Assembly (NCBI RefSeq): GCF_900142195.1
Contig: NZ_FRAB01000011.1
Location: 62,001 to 126,000 of the forward strand
DNA from: Paraburkholderia terricola
GTDB lineage: Bacteria > Pseudomonadota > Gammaproteobacteria > Burkholderiales > Burkholderiaceae
Length of the DNA: 64,000 nt
Reading direction: 5' to 3'
The notes beneath the pieces were generated by a model. It did no database searches. It saw only the letters and a program-made list of their open reading frames with translations, and had not been told where the DNA came from. Below are positions 9,421 through 18,137 of this stretch, one piece after another (position 1 is the stretch's first letter; every line of letters begins with the position of its first letter). The position numbers were made by a program, and so were the translations under genes.

Positions 9421-10068
9421 TTAACGCTCAACAATCAATTCGCGTTCGTTTGGCGAAGTGCTGGAACGGCGCGATACAGGTACGGCGCGTGGCCCGCCTT
9501 TGACGTGAGCAATAGCCGACCACTGGCGTTCATCCAGCAGGCGATCGAACAACCGCGCACGCTCCTTTACCGAAAACGGACAAAGCCCCAGCAGAGCCGT
9601 CAATGCGAGGCCATTGGCCGCGGCCCAGCGCAGCAGCGCCAGGTCGGGATCGGCTGCCTCGCTCCTGATACGTTTGACCTTCGCCGCATTGCCCTTGCGA
9701 ACGGGAGACAAAAGCGTCGGATCTTCCACGAGCGCGGCAAGTACGGCCAGGGCGACGGAGTGCGGCTGGGTAACCGTTTCACGCAATGTCGCGATCTGCG
9801 CCAATAGATCGGCTTCGCGCGCGGCGGAGCCGAGCGCAGCCAGATAGTCTCGGGAGAATTGCTCGAAGTACTCGGTCTGGTGGTCGAGCAACGCTCTCAG
9901 CACCTCGCTCTTGGTGCGGAACTGATGCATCAATCCACCCTTGCTCATGCCGCTTTCGCGCGCGATAGCATCAAACGTCAGACGTCCCGGACCGTCGCGA
10001 GCGACGATGGTGAGCGCCGCCTGAATGGCCGCGTGGCGAGAACGTTCTGAGCGGGTGGGGTTGTCCAT
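9421..10068 (-). CDS. TetR-family transcriptional regulator
   Basis: One-component repressor of 215 residues. The N-terminal TetR DNA-binding domain is clear (about 10-55): AALTIVARDGPGRLTFDAIARESGMSKGGLMHQF, with the helix-turn-helix around 30-50. The remaining helical ligand-binding domain is not specific enough to name an inducer. The ATG at 10068 follows GAGGAAC. A near-perfect 18-base palindrome lies about 95 bases upstream and recurs before the downstream lipoprotein gene, which suggests autoregulation plus control of that gene. The C-terminal end is Arg/Ser-rich and poorly conserved in look. Confidence 0.87.
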   Translation of the reverse strand: MDNPTRSERSRHAAIQAALTIVARDGPGRLTFDAIARESGMSKGGLMHQFRTKSEVLRALLDHQTEYFEQFSRDYLAALGSAAREADLLAQIATLRETVTQPHSVALAVLAALVEDPTLLSPVRKGNAAKVKRIRSEAADPDLALLRWAAANGLALTALLGLCPFSVKERARLFDRLLDERQWSAIAHVKGGPRAVPVSRRSSTSPNERELIVER

Positions 10069-10163
10069 TGTTCCTCTGGAAGCGCGATTGCAGGTTCACG
10101 CAGCCGCGCCAAAACATGCGCGAGCATCCGAGGACGCAGACTAACATCGGCGACTCCCTGTGT

Positions 10164-10181
10164 AAACCGTCCAGATGGTTT
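10164..10181. promoter_or_regulatory. Putative TetR operator, tetR promoter region
   Basis: AAACCGTCCAGATGGTTT is an inverted repeat with half-sites AAACC and GGTTT and only two non-complementary pairs in 18 bases. It lies about 95 bases upstream of the tetR start, a usual place for an autoregulatory operator, and matches a second site at 9339-9356. Confidence 0.62.
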
Positions 10182-10267
10182 GTTTTATTGCTGAGGACGT
10201 GAACGATGTTCGCTTAACGGCGCCGCGCCGGTCGTCAATGGCCTGCATCGCCTCTTCGATTCGTCAA

Positions 10268-10283
10268 TTCAAGAACTCTTGAA
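10268..10283. promoter_or_regulatory. Putative ArsR operator
   Basis: TTCAAGA-AC-TCTTGAA is a perfect inverted repeat 30 to 45 bases upstream of the arsR start. Its position, symmetry and TTCAA/TTGAA ends fit ArsR-family operators of arsenic operons. Confidence 0.6.
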
Positions 10284-10305
10284 ATGACGAAACAAATGGC
10301 TTATC

Positions 10306-10677
10306 GTGGCGGGCATGGACTCGAACCTCGTCGTCCGCGCCCTCGGCGCCCTCGCCCATGACTCGCGCCTCGCGATCTTTCGCCTGCTGGTGGTCGCCGG
10401 CCCGGGCGGCATGGCCGCCGGCGAGATTGCGCAGCAAGTCGGCCTTTCTCCATCGAGCCTGTCGTTTCACCTGAAGGATCTGTCTCACGCAGACCTGGTG
10501 AAGCCGCGGCAAGAGGGGCGGTTCGTTATTTATACGGCGAACTTCGACGCGATGACGGGGCTGATCGGCTTTCTCACCGACAACTGCTGCGCCGGCGCGA
10601 CCTGTGCCGCGAGCGATTTGTCCGATTGCTGCGCCATCGGCGAAAAACCCGCAAAGGAACCCAATGAGCAGCACTGA
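10306..10677 (+). CDS. arsR: ArsR-family arsenic-responsive repressor
   Basis: Winged-helix repressor heading the arsenic operon; it should release DNA when As(III) binds cysteines. The product has a normal ArsR helix-turn-helix (GEIAQQVGLSPSSLSFHLKDLSHADLV, about residues 40-65) and beta wing (RQEGRFVIYTANF). Cysteines cluster in the C-terminal tail (CCAGATC and DCC), where arsenite is bound in this subgroup. ATGs at 10306 and 10315 are both possible; the nearby Shine-Dalgarno sequence is weak. The 3' end overlaps the start of the transporter gene by 14 bases. A perfect palindrome upstream is the likely autoregulatory operator. Confidence 0.9.
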   Translation: MAGMDSNLVVRALGALAHDSRLAIFRLLVVAGPGGMAAGEIAQQVGLSPSSLSFHLKDLSHADLVKPRQEGRFVIYTANFDAMTGLIGFLTDNCCAGATCAASDLSDCCAIGEKPAKEPNEQH

Positions 10678-11749
10678 AACGGCGAACGCCAGCGCTCGGC
10701 CGGCGATCGGTTTTTTCGAGCGCTATCTGACGGTGTGGGTGGCGCTGTGCATCGTCGGCGGCATCGCGCTCGGGCAAATGCTTCCGCAACTCTTTCAGGC
10801 GCTCGGCCGCATGGAAGTGGCGCAGGTCAATCTGCCGGTCGGCGTGCTGATCTGGGTGATGATCATTCCGATGCTGGTCAAGATCGACTTTGCCGCGATG
10901 ACGCAGGTGAGAAGCCAGTGGCGCGGCATCGGCGTCACGCTGTTCGTGAACTGGTTCGTCAAGCCGTTCTCGATGGCGCTGCTCGGCTGGATCTTCATCC
11001 GCCATGTGTTCGCGCCGTGGCTCCCCGCCGATCAACTCGACAGCTACATCGCCGGCCTGATCCTGCTGGCGGCCGCGCCCTGCACGGCGATGGTGTTCGT
11101 CTGGTCGCAACTCTGCAAGGGCGATCCGTATTTCACGCTTTCGCAAGTGGCGTTGAACGACTCCATCATGATCGTGGCGTTTGCGCCGCTCGTCGCGCTG
11201 CTGCTCGGGCTGTCCGCCATTACGGTGCCGTGGGACACGCTGATCATTTCGGTGGCGCTGTACATCATCATTCCGGTCGTGCTCGCGCAATGGCTGCGCC
11301 GGCATCTGCTCGCGAAAGGCGAGGCGCATTTCCGGCGGACCGTCGCGCGCCTCGGCCCGTATTCGATCAGCGCGCTGCTCGCGACGCTCGTGCTGCTGTT
11401 CGCTTTTCAAGGACAGGCGATCGTCGATGAGCCGCTCGTCATCGCCATGCTCGCGGTGCCGATCCTGATCCAGGTGTTCTTCAATTCAGGCCTCGCCTAT
11501 CTGCTCAATCGCCGGCTCGGCGTCGCGCATTGCGTCGCGGGTCCATCCAGTTTGATCGGCGCGAGCAATTTCTTCGAGCTTGCGGTGGCCACGGCCATCA
11601 GCCTGTTCGGCTTTCATTCGGGCGCGGCGCTGGCGACGGTGGTCGGCGTGCTGATCGAGGTGCCGGTCATGCTGCTGGTGGTCGGCGTCGTCAACCGTTC
11701 GCAGCACTGGTACGAAGCTAAACTCGGCAACAAGGGACAACCGCTATGA
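10664..11749 (+). CDS. arsB: ACR3-family arsenite efflux transporter
   Basis: Inner-membrane As(III) efflux carrier of the ACR3/Acr3p family (often labelled arsB in annotation, though unrelated to E. coli ArsB). The ATG at 10664 is chosen for its AAAGG site and because the protein from there (MSSTETANASARPAIGFFERYLTVWVALC) has family length, 361 residues; the frame is open further upstream inside arsR. About ten hydrophobic helices are visible. The conserved motif AAAPCTAMVFVWSQLCKGDP in the fourth helix region holds the essential cysteine. It overlaps arsR and arsC, so the operon is translationally coupled. Confidence 0.93.
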   Translation: MSSTETANASARPAIGFFERYLTVWVALCIVGGIALGQMLPQLFQALGRMEVAQVNLPVGVLIWVMIIPMLVKIDFAAMTQVRSQWRGIGVTLFVNWFVKPFSMALLGWIFIRHVFAPWLPADQLDSYIAGLILLAAAPCTAMVFVWSQLCKGDPYFTLSQVALNDSIMIVAFAPLVALLLGLSAITVPWDTLIISVALYIIIPVVLAQWLRRHLLAKGEAHFRRTVARLGPYSISALLATLVLLFAFQGQAIVDEPLVIAMLAVPILIQVFFNSGLAYLLNRRLGVAHCVAGPSSLIGASNFFELAVATAISLFGFHSGAALATVVGVLIEVPVMLLVVGVVNRSQHWYEAKLGNKGQPL

Positions 11750-12171
11750 GCGTCACGATTTATCACAACCCGAATTGCGGCACGTCGCGCAATACGCTGG
11801 CCATGATCCGCAACGCCGGCATCGAGCCGGAAATCATCGAGTACCTGAAAACGCCGCCGAATCGCGAGACGCTGAAGGATCTGATCGCCCGCGCCGGCCT
11901 CACGGTACGCGCCGCGCTGCGTGAAAAGGGCACGCCCTACGCGGAACTGGGACTCGACGACGCGTCGTTGACCGACGAGCAACTACTCGACGCGATGCTG
12001 GCGCATCCGATCCTGATCAATCGCCCGTTCGTCGCGACGCCGCTCGGCGCGCGTCTGTGCCGGCCGTCCGAAATCGTGCTCGACATTTTGCCCGCCGCGC
12101 AAAAGGGTTCTTTCACGAAGGAAGACGGCGAACAGGTCATCGATAGCGAAGGACGGAGAACCCGCTCATGA
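11746..12171 (+). CDS. arsC: Arsenate reductase ArsC, glutaredoxin-dependent
   Basis: Reduces arsenate to arsenite for export by the upstream ACR3 pump. The 141-residue product starts with the ArsC signature [14 protein letters not shown], in which Cys11 or so is the catalytic thiol. It keeps the basic residues of the oxyanion pocket, including an INRPFV segment and a later LCRPSE segment. This matches the E. coli plasmid R773 type, which uses glutathione and glutaredoxin. ATGA overlaps join it to both neighbours. Confidence 0.94.
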   Translation: MSVTIYHNPNCGTSRNTLAMIRNAGIEPEIIEYLKTPPNRETLKDLIARAGLTVRAALREKGTPYAELGLDDASLTDEQLLDAMLAHPILINRPFVATPLGARLCRPSEIVLDILPAAQKGSFTKEDGEQVIDSEGRRTRS

Positions 12172-12932
12172 CGCAGGATCTTCCCAACGTCAGCGCCCCG
12201 CACCTCGACACGCCGGACTTGCAAAAGCTCGAAGCGCCCGTGGTTTCGCGACACGCGCCGCGGATTCTGCTGCTCTACGGCTCGCTGCGCCCCACGTCAT
12301 ACAGCCGGCTGCTCACGCTCGAAGCCGAACGCATTCTGCGTCATTTCGGCGCCGACACGCGCGTGTTCGATCCGCACGATCTGCCGATCGTGGACAGCGT
12401 GACAGCCGATCATCCGAAGGTGGCGGCGTTGCGCAAGCTCTCCGAGTGGTCGGAAGGACAGGTGTGGTGCAGCCCCGAGCGTCACGGCACGCTAACGGCC
12501 GTCTTCAAGAACCAGATCGACTGGCTGCCGCTCGAAAGCGGCGGCGTGCGTCCCACGCAAGGCCGCACGCTCGCGGTGATGCAGGTGTGCGGCGGCTCGC
12601 AATCGTTCAACGCGGTCAATGCGCTGCGGGTTCTGGGCCGCTGGATGCGCATGGTGACGATCCCCAATCAGTCGTCGGTGGCGAAGGCGTGGCAGGAGTT
12701 CGACGCCAGCGGCCGAATGAAACCCTCGGCTTACTACGATCGCGTGGTCGACGTGATGGAAGAGCTGTACAAGTTCACGCTGCTGGTGCGCGACCGTTCC
12801 GACTATCTGACCGATCGCTACAGCGAGCGGAAGGAGGCGCATCCCGAGCTTGCAACGACACTCGCGGCCGCGGCAATGAATCAGGAGTCGGTCAGCGCCA
12901 ATGCGGACACCGACGACAGCGAAACGGAGTAA
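12168..12932 (+). CDS. arsH: ArsH, NADPH-dependent FMN reductase
   Basis: Flavoprotein of arsenic operons; in characterised cases it oxidises trivalent methyl- and aryl-arsenicals and has quinone/azo reductase activity. The 254-residue product has the flavodoxin-like phosphate loop [15 protein letters not shown] at about 36-50, the [30 protein letters not shown] region and [20 protein letters not shown], all typical of ArsH. Its ATG overlaps the arsC stop by four bases, making it the last gene of arsR-ACR3-arsC-arsH. Confidence 0.93.
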   Translation: MTQDLPNVSAPHLDTPDLQKLEAPVVSRHAPRILLLYGSLRPTSYSRLLTLEAERILRHFGADTRVFDPHDLPIVDSVTADHPKVAALRKLSEWSEGQVWCSPERHGTLTAVFKNQIDWLPLESGGVRPTQGRTLAVMQVCGGSQSFNAVNALRVLGRWMRMVTIPNQSSVAKAWQEFDASGRMKPSAYYDRVVDVMEELYKFTLLVRDRSDYLTDRYSERKEAHPELATTLAAAAMNQESVSANADTDDSETE

Positions 12933-12986
12933 CAGCGCTCGCTGCGGTGCAACCGGTCCGCTAGCGATACGTCTCGCCTCACGCAA

Positions 12987-13014
12987 GAAATTGAGCGACC
13001 ATCGAATCAATTTC
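12987..13014. promoter_or_regulatory. Inverted repeat upstream of the SulP transporter
   Basis: GAAATTGA and TCAATTTC form a perfect 8-base inverted repeat with a 12-base spacer, ending 16 bases before the sulP start. It could be an operator or part of the leader; no regulator is identified. Confidence 0.4.
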
Positions 13015-13030
13015 GAGTGAGAGGGTTTTC

Positions 13031-14794
13031 ATGAAACCTGACACCGGCGGGCCCGAGCGGCCGTCGAGCCGTACCGGGCGTATCGTCTCGCGCTGGGTCA
13101 ACGGGCTGGCGGTGGCGCGCGGCTACCGGCTTGCATGGCTGCCGCACGACGCGATCGCGGGCCTCAGTCTCAGCGCCGTGCTGGTGCCCGCCGGCATGGC
13201 TTACGCGGAAGCCGCCGGCCTGCCCGTCGTCTCCGGACTCTACGCGTCGCTCGCGGCGCTGCTCGCCTACGCGCTGTTCGGCCCGAGCCGGATTCTCGTG
13301 CTCGGTCCCGACTCGGCGCTGGTCGCGTTGATCGCGGCGAGCGTCGCGCCCTTGGCGCACGGCAACACGGAACACGCGATCGCGCTCGCCGGCGGCCTCG
13401 CGCTACTCTCCGGCGCGATCTGCCTGGCGGTCGGCATGCTGAAGCTGGGCTTCGTCACCGAACTGCTGTCGCTGCCGATTCGCTACGGCTACCTCAACGG
13501 CATCATGCTGACCATCGTCGTCGGACAAATACCCAAGCTGCTGGGCTTCCAGGTGCAGGGCGCGTCGTTCCTCGCGCAAGTGCGCGAGCTGGCGAGCGGC
13601 GTGGCCGCGGGCAAGATCAACGGCATGGCGCTGACGATCGGCGTTGCGGCGCTGGCCGTGATCCTCGGCTGCAAGCGCTACTGGCCGAAGGTGCCCGGCG
13701 TGCTCGTCGCGGTCGGGGGGGCGACGCTTGCGGTCGCCGCGCTGGGCCTCGCGCCGCGCTTCGGGCTGGCGGTGATCGGCAACATGCCGCAAGGCCTGCC
13801 GGCGCTGCACCTTCCCGCGCTCGCGCTCGATGAATGGACGACGCTCGCCGGCGGCGCGGCCGCGATCGCGTTCGTCTCGTTCACCGACATCAGCATCCTG
13901 TCGCGGACCTACGAGGCGCGCAGCGGCGAAGCCGTCGACCGCAATCAGGAGTTCGTCGCGCTCGGGCTCGCCAACATCGCGGCGGGCGTCGCGCATGGCT
14001 TCGCCGTGAGCGCGAGCGGCTCGCGCACGCCGGTCGCGGAAGCAGCCGGCGCGAAGACCCAGGCGACGGGCGTGGTCGCCGCGCTGGTCGTCGCGGGACT
14101 GCTGCTGTTCGCGCCGCAGGCGCTGCGCGACACACCGCAGGCGGCGCTTGCCGCAGTCGTGATCGCCGCGTGCCTCGGACTGCTGGAAGTGCGCGGCGTA
14201 TGGCGGCTTTACCGGCTCAGACCGAGCGAGTTCGTGCAATCCATCGCGTGCCTCGCCGGCGTCGCGCTGATCGGCGTCGTGAACGGCATCGGCATTGCGC
14301 TGGCGCTCGCGATACTCGGGTTCCTGTGGCGCGGCTGGCGTCCGTATTCCGCCGTGCTCGGCCGCGTCGACCGGATCAAGGGCTATCACGACCTCGCCCG
14401 GCATCCGGAGGCCCGCCGCATTCCGGGGCTCGTGCTATTGCGATGGGACGCGCCGCTTTTCTTCGCCAACGCGGAGATTTTTCGCGAGCGCATGCTACAG
14501 GCGGTCCGCGAGGCGCCGACTCAGACCGCGTGGATCGTGATCGCCGCCGAACCGGTGACGGACGTCGACCTCACCGCCGCCGACACGCTCGCGCGGCTTC
14601 GCGACGAACTGCTCGCGTTGAACGTGACGCTCTGCTTCGCGGAGATGAAGGGCCCCGTGAAGGACAGCCTGAAACACTATGGCCTGTTCGACGCGATCGG
14701 CGAGGAGCACTTTTTCCCCACCGTCGGACAAGCCGTGAACGGCTACCTCGAGACGCACGACGTCGAATGGCGCGATTGGGAAGATGAAGCGTAG
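13031..14794 (+). CDS. SulP-family anion permease with STAS domain
   Basis: Inner-membrane anion transporter of the SLC26/SulP family; substrates in this family include sulfate, bicarbonate and dicarboxylates, and the sequence does not settle which. The 587-residue product has the conserved first-helix region AGLSLSAVLVPAGMAYAEAAGLPVVSGLYASL, about 10-12 hydrophobic helices up to residue 430, then a C-terminal STAS domain (about 450-570: ARRIPGLVLLRWDAPLFFANAEIF and VDLTAADTLARL). GAGAGGG precedes the ATG. It follows the ars operon by 98 bases but is probably a separate unit. Confidence 0.9.
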   Translation: MKPDTGGPERPSSRTGRIVSRWVNGLAVARGYRLAWLPHDAIAGLSLSAVLVPAGMAYAEAAGLPVVSGLYASLAALLAYALFGPSRILVLGPDSALVALIAASVAPLAHGNTEHAIALAGGLALLSGAICLAVGMLKLGFVTELLSLPIRYGYLNGIMLTIVVGQIPKLLGFQVQGASFLAQVRELASGVAAGKINGMALTIGVAALAVILGCKRYWPKVPGVLVAVGGATLAVAALGLAPRFGLAVIGNMPQGLPALHLPALALDEWTTLAGGAAAIAFVSFTDISILSRTYEARSGEAVDRNQEFVALGLANIAAGVAHGFAVSASGSRTPVAEAAGAKTQATGVVAALVVAGLLLFAPQALRDTPQAALAAVVIAACLGLLEVRGVWRLYRLRPSEFVQSIACLAGVALIGVVNGIGIALALAILGFLWRGWRPYSAVLGRVDRIKGYHDLARHPEARRIPGLVLLRWDAPLFFANAEIFRERMLQAVREAPTQTAWIVIAAEPVTDVDLTAADTLARLRDELLALNVTLCFAEMKGPVKDSLKHYGLFDAIGEEHFFPTVGQAVNGYLETHDVEWRDWEDEA

Positions 14795-14904
14795 ACGCTG
14801 TCGCGCCGCCGAGCTTACGTGGCACGTGGCTTGCGCTTCGTGCTTCAAATGCGGCGGCGGCGTTCGCAACCCATGCGCCCAGCCAGTCATATCGCGGAGG
14901 CAAC

Positions 14905-15462
14905 ATGGCACCTGAGCGGATCATCTTCATTCGGCACGCGGAAAAGCCGGGCGCCGACGAAGGCATCGGCGTCGAAGCGGACGGTACGTCGGACGAGGAA
15001 AGCCTCGCGGTTCGCGGCTGGCAGCGTGCCGGCGCATTGGCGCGCTTTTTCTGTCCGATCGACGAGGCGCGTGCGGCGCGACTGACGCCGGCCGCCGTGT
15101 TTGCTCCGGGAACCGGCCCGGCGAGCAGGAGCAAGCGCGCGATGCAGACCGTCGCGCCGCTGGTTGCGCTGCTGCGGGCAACCTCGCGCGTGAAGTACGT
15201 CACGGCGCATCAGAAGGACGACGGGCCAGCGCTCATGCGGGACGTGCTGGCTCAACCGGGTATCGTGCTGATCGCGTGGGAGCATAAAGTGCTGCCGTCG
15301 CTGATCGAACACCTGCCCCGAGCGCCCGCGGTTCCCGCCATCTGGCCCAGCGACCGGTTCGACATGGTCTGGATACTCGATCGCCTGCCGGACGGATGGT
15401 CGTTCTCGCAAGTCCCGCAATTGCTGCTCCCCGGCGATAGCGCGGAGCCGATCGCCGGGTGA
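14905..15462 (+). CDS. Histidine phosphatase superfamily protein
   Basis: Small cytoplasmic protein of 185 residues with the phosphohistidine signature IIFIRHAEKP at residues 6-15 (His at about 11 would be phosphorylated). A later WEHKVLPSLI segment supplies the second catalytic histidine of the fold. The RHAEKP variant is that of a divergent phosphoglycerate-mutase-like group without a known substrate. GCGGAGG lies seven bases before the ATG. No operon partner is evident. Confidence 0.75.
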   Translation: MAPERIIFIRHAEKPGADEGIGVEADGTSDEESLAVRGWQRAGALARFFCPIDEARAARLTPAAVFAPGTGPASRSKRAMQTVAPLVALLRATSRVKYVTAHQKDDGPALMRDVLAQPGIVLIAWEHKVLPSLIEHLPRAPAVPAIWPSDRFDMVWILDRLPDGWSFSQVPQLLLPGDSAEPIAG

Positions 15463-15522
15463 ATGCGGCGCGGCGCGTGCGCCGTAGATCAGCAACACGG
15501 AACGCGGGCCTGGCTCATGTCC

Positions 15523-16059
15523 TCACACCTCGCCCACGTACTCACCGCGAGCCGGGTAGTCGTTCTTGATGATGAAATCGAGCGCCTGCAATAGCTCGCT
15601 GAAATTGGGCCGCACGAACGGCATCGACTGGATCGAGAGGTAGTAGACCGTCTGATCCGGCTTCAACAGAAACACGCCGGGCTCCGAGAACAGCGCGGGC
15701 TCCTCGATGCCGATCGAGGTTTTGCCTCGCGACGTCGATAGATACAAGCCCCATTGGCGGGCGTCGGCGAGCGGCAGTCCAAAGCCGATACGCAAATGGC
15801 TTGCGCCAATTTTGTCGGCCATCGCCGTCGCGCGGTCTCTGTCGTCCGAACTGATCGCAATCGTTGCGACGCCCCGTTCGGCGAAGCTGGGCGTCAGACG
15901 CTCCAGTTCTTTCAGATAGGTCGCACAGATGGGGCAATGCAGGCCCCGATAGAAACAGATCAGCGTCATGCGTTCCGGCTTCTCGGCGGCGAGACGGAAT
16001 GGACCGTGGGCCAGCGTATCGACAGTCAGTTCGGGGGCTTTCTGACGGGGAACCAGCAT
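15523..16059 (-). CDS. Peroxiredoxin-like (AhpC/TSA) protein
   Basis: Thioredoxin-fold redox protein of 178 residues. The start at 16059 is chosen for its GAAGGAG site and because homology begins at LVPRQKAPELTV; the frame is open 11 codons further. The active region reads ICFYRGLHCPIC, so two cysteines are spaced CxxC where most peroxiredoxins have a single peroxidatic Cys. Proteins like this are usually annotated as redoxin-domain or peroxiredoxin-like. It is divergent from an AraC-type gene 78 bases away, which may control it. Confidence 0.78.
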   Translation of the reverse strand: MLVPRQKAPELTVDTLAHGPFRLAAEKPERMTLICFYRGLHCPICATYLKELERLTPSFAERGVATIAISSDDRDRATAMADKIGASHLRIGFGLPLADARQWGLYLSTSRGKTSIGIEEPALFSEPGVFLLKPDQTVYYLSIQSMPFVRPNFSELLQALDFIIKNDYPARGEYVGEV

Positions 16060-16136
16060 GGAGAATCTCCTTCGACAGTGGGTGGCGGGCACGCGCCGGA
16101 TCGGCGCCTGAGTTAGACTTTCTCACACTCAAACGC

Positions 16137-16922
16137 ATGAAAAATCCACATTACATGATCGAACGTCCCAGCCCGACACCCAAAGTCGATCGTCTGTCGG
16201 CTTTCTTCCGCGCTTTCGATCTCTCCGTTCAGCTATCGGAATCGCGCGAGCCGGATGCCGATGCCCTGCTGCTCGTTCTCGGCAACTCGCATCGGCAAGC
16301 CGAACAGGTCGCGCTTCTTACCGGTGAACGGGCGGTCAAGGCGTCGCCATCCAACGTGCTCGTGGCCGCGTCCGTGTACTTCGGCGGCGCGGTCAATCCG
16401 ATCGTTTCGGCAATGCCTGAAGACATTCAGGTAGGCCTGAGCGAAGCGCCAACGCTTCGGGCGATTACCGACGCTTTTGTGGAAGAGGCGCTGGACGCGC
16501 GCTGCGGACGAACGGCCGCCCTTGGCCGTCTATGCGAGGTGATCGTATTGATGATCCTCAGACGCGCGATCGACAATGGCGCGACGCAACCGGGACTCCT
16601 CGCGGGACTCTCGCATCCTGCGCTTCATCGGGCGCTGGTCGCCCTGCATGACGCGCCTGCGCGCATCTGGCGGATCGAGGAACTCGCGGAAATCGCGGGT
16701 ATGTCCCGCAGCCGCTTCATGGTTTCGTTCCGTGAAACCGTGGGGACGACGCCCGCCGCTTATCTGAGCGCGTGGCGTTTGAAGCTCGCGCATCGGGCGC
16801 TCGCGGAAGGCGCCCGCGTCAAGTCGGTGGCTCTGCGTGTGGGATTTGGCAGCGCGGCGGCGTTCTCGCGAGCGTATTCGCGCGAGTTCGGTTACCCACC
16901 GGCGGGAGCGCGTCACGAATGA
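16137..16922 (+). CDS. AraC-family transcriptional regulator with cupin-type sensor domain
   Basis: One-component regulator of 261 residues. The N-terminal part (about 10-170) resembles the AraC cupin_6 ligand-binding domain (RLSAFFRAFDLSVQL, LLLVLGN, VLVAASVYFGG). The C-terminal part (about 175-260) is a double helix-turn-helix AraC domain (IEELAEIAGMSRSRFMVSFRETVGTTPAAYLSAWRLKLA, then VALRVGFGSAAAFSRAYSREFGYPP). ATGs at 16137 and 16155 are alternatives. It is divergent from the peroxiredoxin-like gene and a natural candidate to regulate it. Such pairs are common for oxidoreductases in Burkholderiales. Confidence 0.86.
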   Translation: MKNPHYMIERPSPTPKVDRLSAFFRAFDLSVQLSESREPDADALLLVLGNSHRQAEQVALLTGERAVKASPSNVLVAASVYFGGAVNPIVSAMPEDIQVGLSEAPTLRAITDAFVEEALDARCGRTAALGRLCEVIVLMILRRAIDNGATQPGLLAGLSHPALHRALVALHDAPARIWRIEELAEIAGMSRSRFMVSFRETVGTTPAAYLSAWRLKLAHRALAEGARVKSVALRVGFGSAAAFSRAYSREFGYPPAGARHE

Positions 16923-16972
16923 GCGCGGTTCATCAGGAATGCGGCCATTTCGCTGGCCAGTCTTTTAGTTAA

Positions 16973-17008
16973 GCGGCGGGCGTCCATCCATTGATGCACG
17001 CCCGCCGC
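16973..17008. terminator. Strong hairpin between convergent genes, probable bidirectional terminator
   Basis: GCGGCGGGCGT and ACGCCCGCCGC pair perfectly over 11 bases with a 14-base loop between the ends of the AraC gene and the Tim44-like gene. The T-tract is poor on both strands, so efficiency is uncertain. Confidence 0.5.
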
Positions 17009-17049
17009 CGCGTTCGATCCGTCACCTGCTATCGAGCGCAATGCCGCCG

Positions 17050-18045
17050 TTAGCGATCCAACTGCTGGATGCCGGCCAGTCGCCACGCCTGGTCGCCATG
17101 CGTGCCGCGAACAATGTTCCAAACCTCCTGGAACGGCTCGGCGTTCTGAGCGCCGTCTTCGCGCATCTGGCCGTGAAAGCGCACGCTGACCAAAGTCTCA
17201 TCCGCATTGTTCTCCACACCCAGCACTTCGGCGTCGAGTTGCGGCACCTCGGTACGGTTCGGCTGGCTACCGCGGCTTTCCAGATCCTGCTTGATTCGCG
17301 CGAACATCTCCGGCGTGGTCAGCTCGAACAGATCGCCCTGCTCGTTGCGGTCCCATGCGCTTTGCAGGCGCATGAACATGGTCTTTGCCGAAACCAGCAA
17401 CTCGGCCTGGTCCAACGGGAGCGAATTCGCCGGCGCATTCACCGCGCCCGCCATTCCGATCGCTCCCGTCGAGGCGCGTTGCGAACCGAAAAAGTTCGTA
17501 TCGGGCCGCGTCTCACCGGTTCGATTCAGAAACGGCGAGCCGTTGGTCTGCTGCCGGTTCGCAGCGCTTTGCCCTGCGCCATGTCCCGCGCCGTGCCCAT
17601 ACGCCAGATCCGGACGACGCCGATTGGCGATGAAGCGGAACAGCATGACGCCGGCGAAAATCACCGCGCCGATCAGCAGCGCATTCGACAGCATTTGCGC
17701 GAGCCCCTCACCCAGGCCGAGCGACGACAGCAGCGCGGCAATGCCCAAGCCGGCGGCGAGGCCGGCGAGCGGGCCCATCCAGCGATTACGCGCCGGCGCG
17801 GCGGCAGGCGCCTGCGCAGCGGACTGCTGCGCCGGTTGAGCCTGCTGGCTTCGTTGCCCTTGACCAGACGGCGACGCCATTTGCGACTGGCGCCCGATAC
17901 TTTGGCTTCCGCCCACCCGCTTCGCTTCGGCGTCGTTCGACGCCACCGCGCCGAGTGCGAGCACGCCCGCGAGACCGAGCGCCGCGGTCCCGCGCGTCAC
18001 CTTACTGGCAACTCGTCGCAGTTGATCGATGGTATGCGTGTACAT
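17050..18045 (-). CDS. Tim44-like domain membrane protein
   Basis: Predicted exported or inner-membrane protein of 331 residues. It has a signal-like N-terminus (about 15-42, ending ASNDAEA), a Gln/Ala/Pro-rich linker, two short hydrophobic segments (WMGPLAGLAAGLGIAALL and LLIGAVIFAGVMLFRFI, about 88-140), and a C-terminal Tim44-like domain (about 215-330, FMRLQSAWDRNEQGDLFELTTPEMF ... DETLVSVRFHGQ). In mitochondria this domain binds membranes and partners; the bacterial role is unclear. The start at 18045 has GAGAGG upstream; the same frame continues upstream only as an antisense-like extension through the CBS gene. Confidence 0.82.
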   Translation of the reverse strand: MYTHTIDQLRRVASKVTRGTAALGLAGVLALGAVASNDAEAKRVGGSQSIGRQSQMASPSGQGQRSQQAQPAQQSAAQAPAAAPARNRWMGPLAGLAAGLGIAALLSSLGLGEGLAQMLSNALLIGAVIFAGVMLFRFIANRRRPDLAYGHGAGHGAGQSAANRQQTNGSPFLNRTGETRPDTNFFGSQRASTGAIGMAGAVNAPANSLPLDQAELLVSAKTMFMRLQSAWDRNEQGDLFELTTPEMFARIKQDLESRGSQPNRTEVPQLDAEVLGVENNADETLVSVRFHGQMREDGAQNAEPFQEVWNIVRGTHGDQAWRLAGIQQLDR

Positions 18046-18137
18046 ATAAAACCTCTCTTGATGTGCCTGTGGGCTGCCCGCATTGCGCGTCATCCTTCCT
18101 CGCGACGACCTTACGGACAGTAATATTTTTTCGGTCG

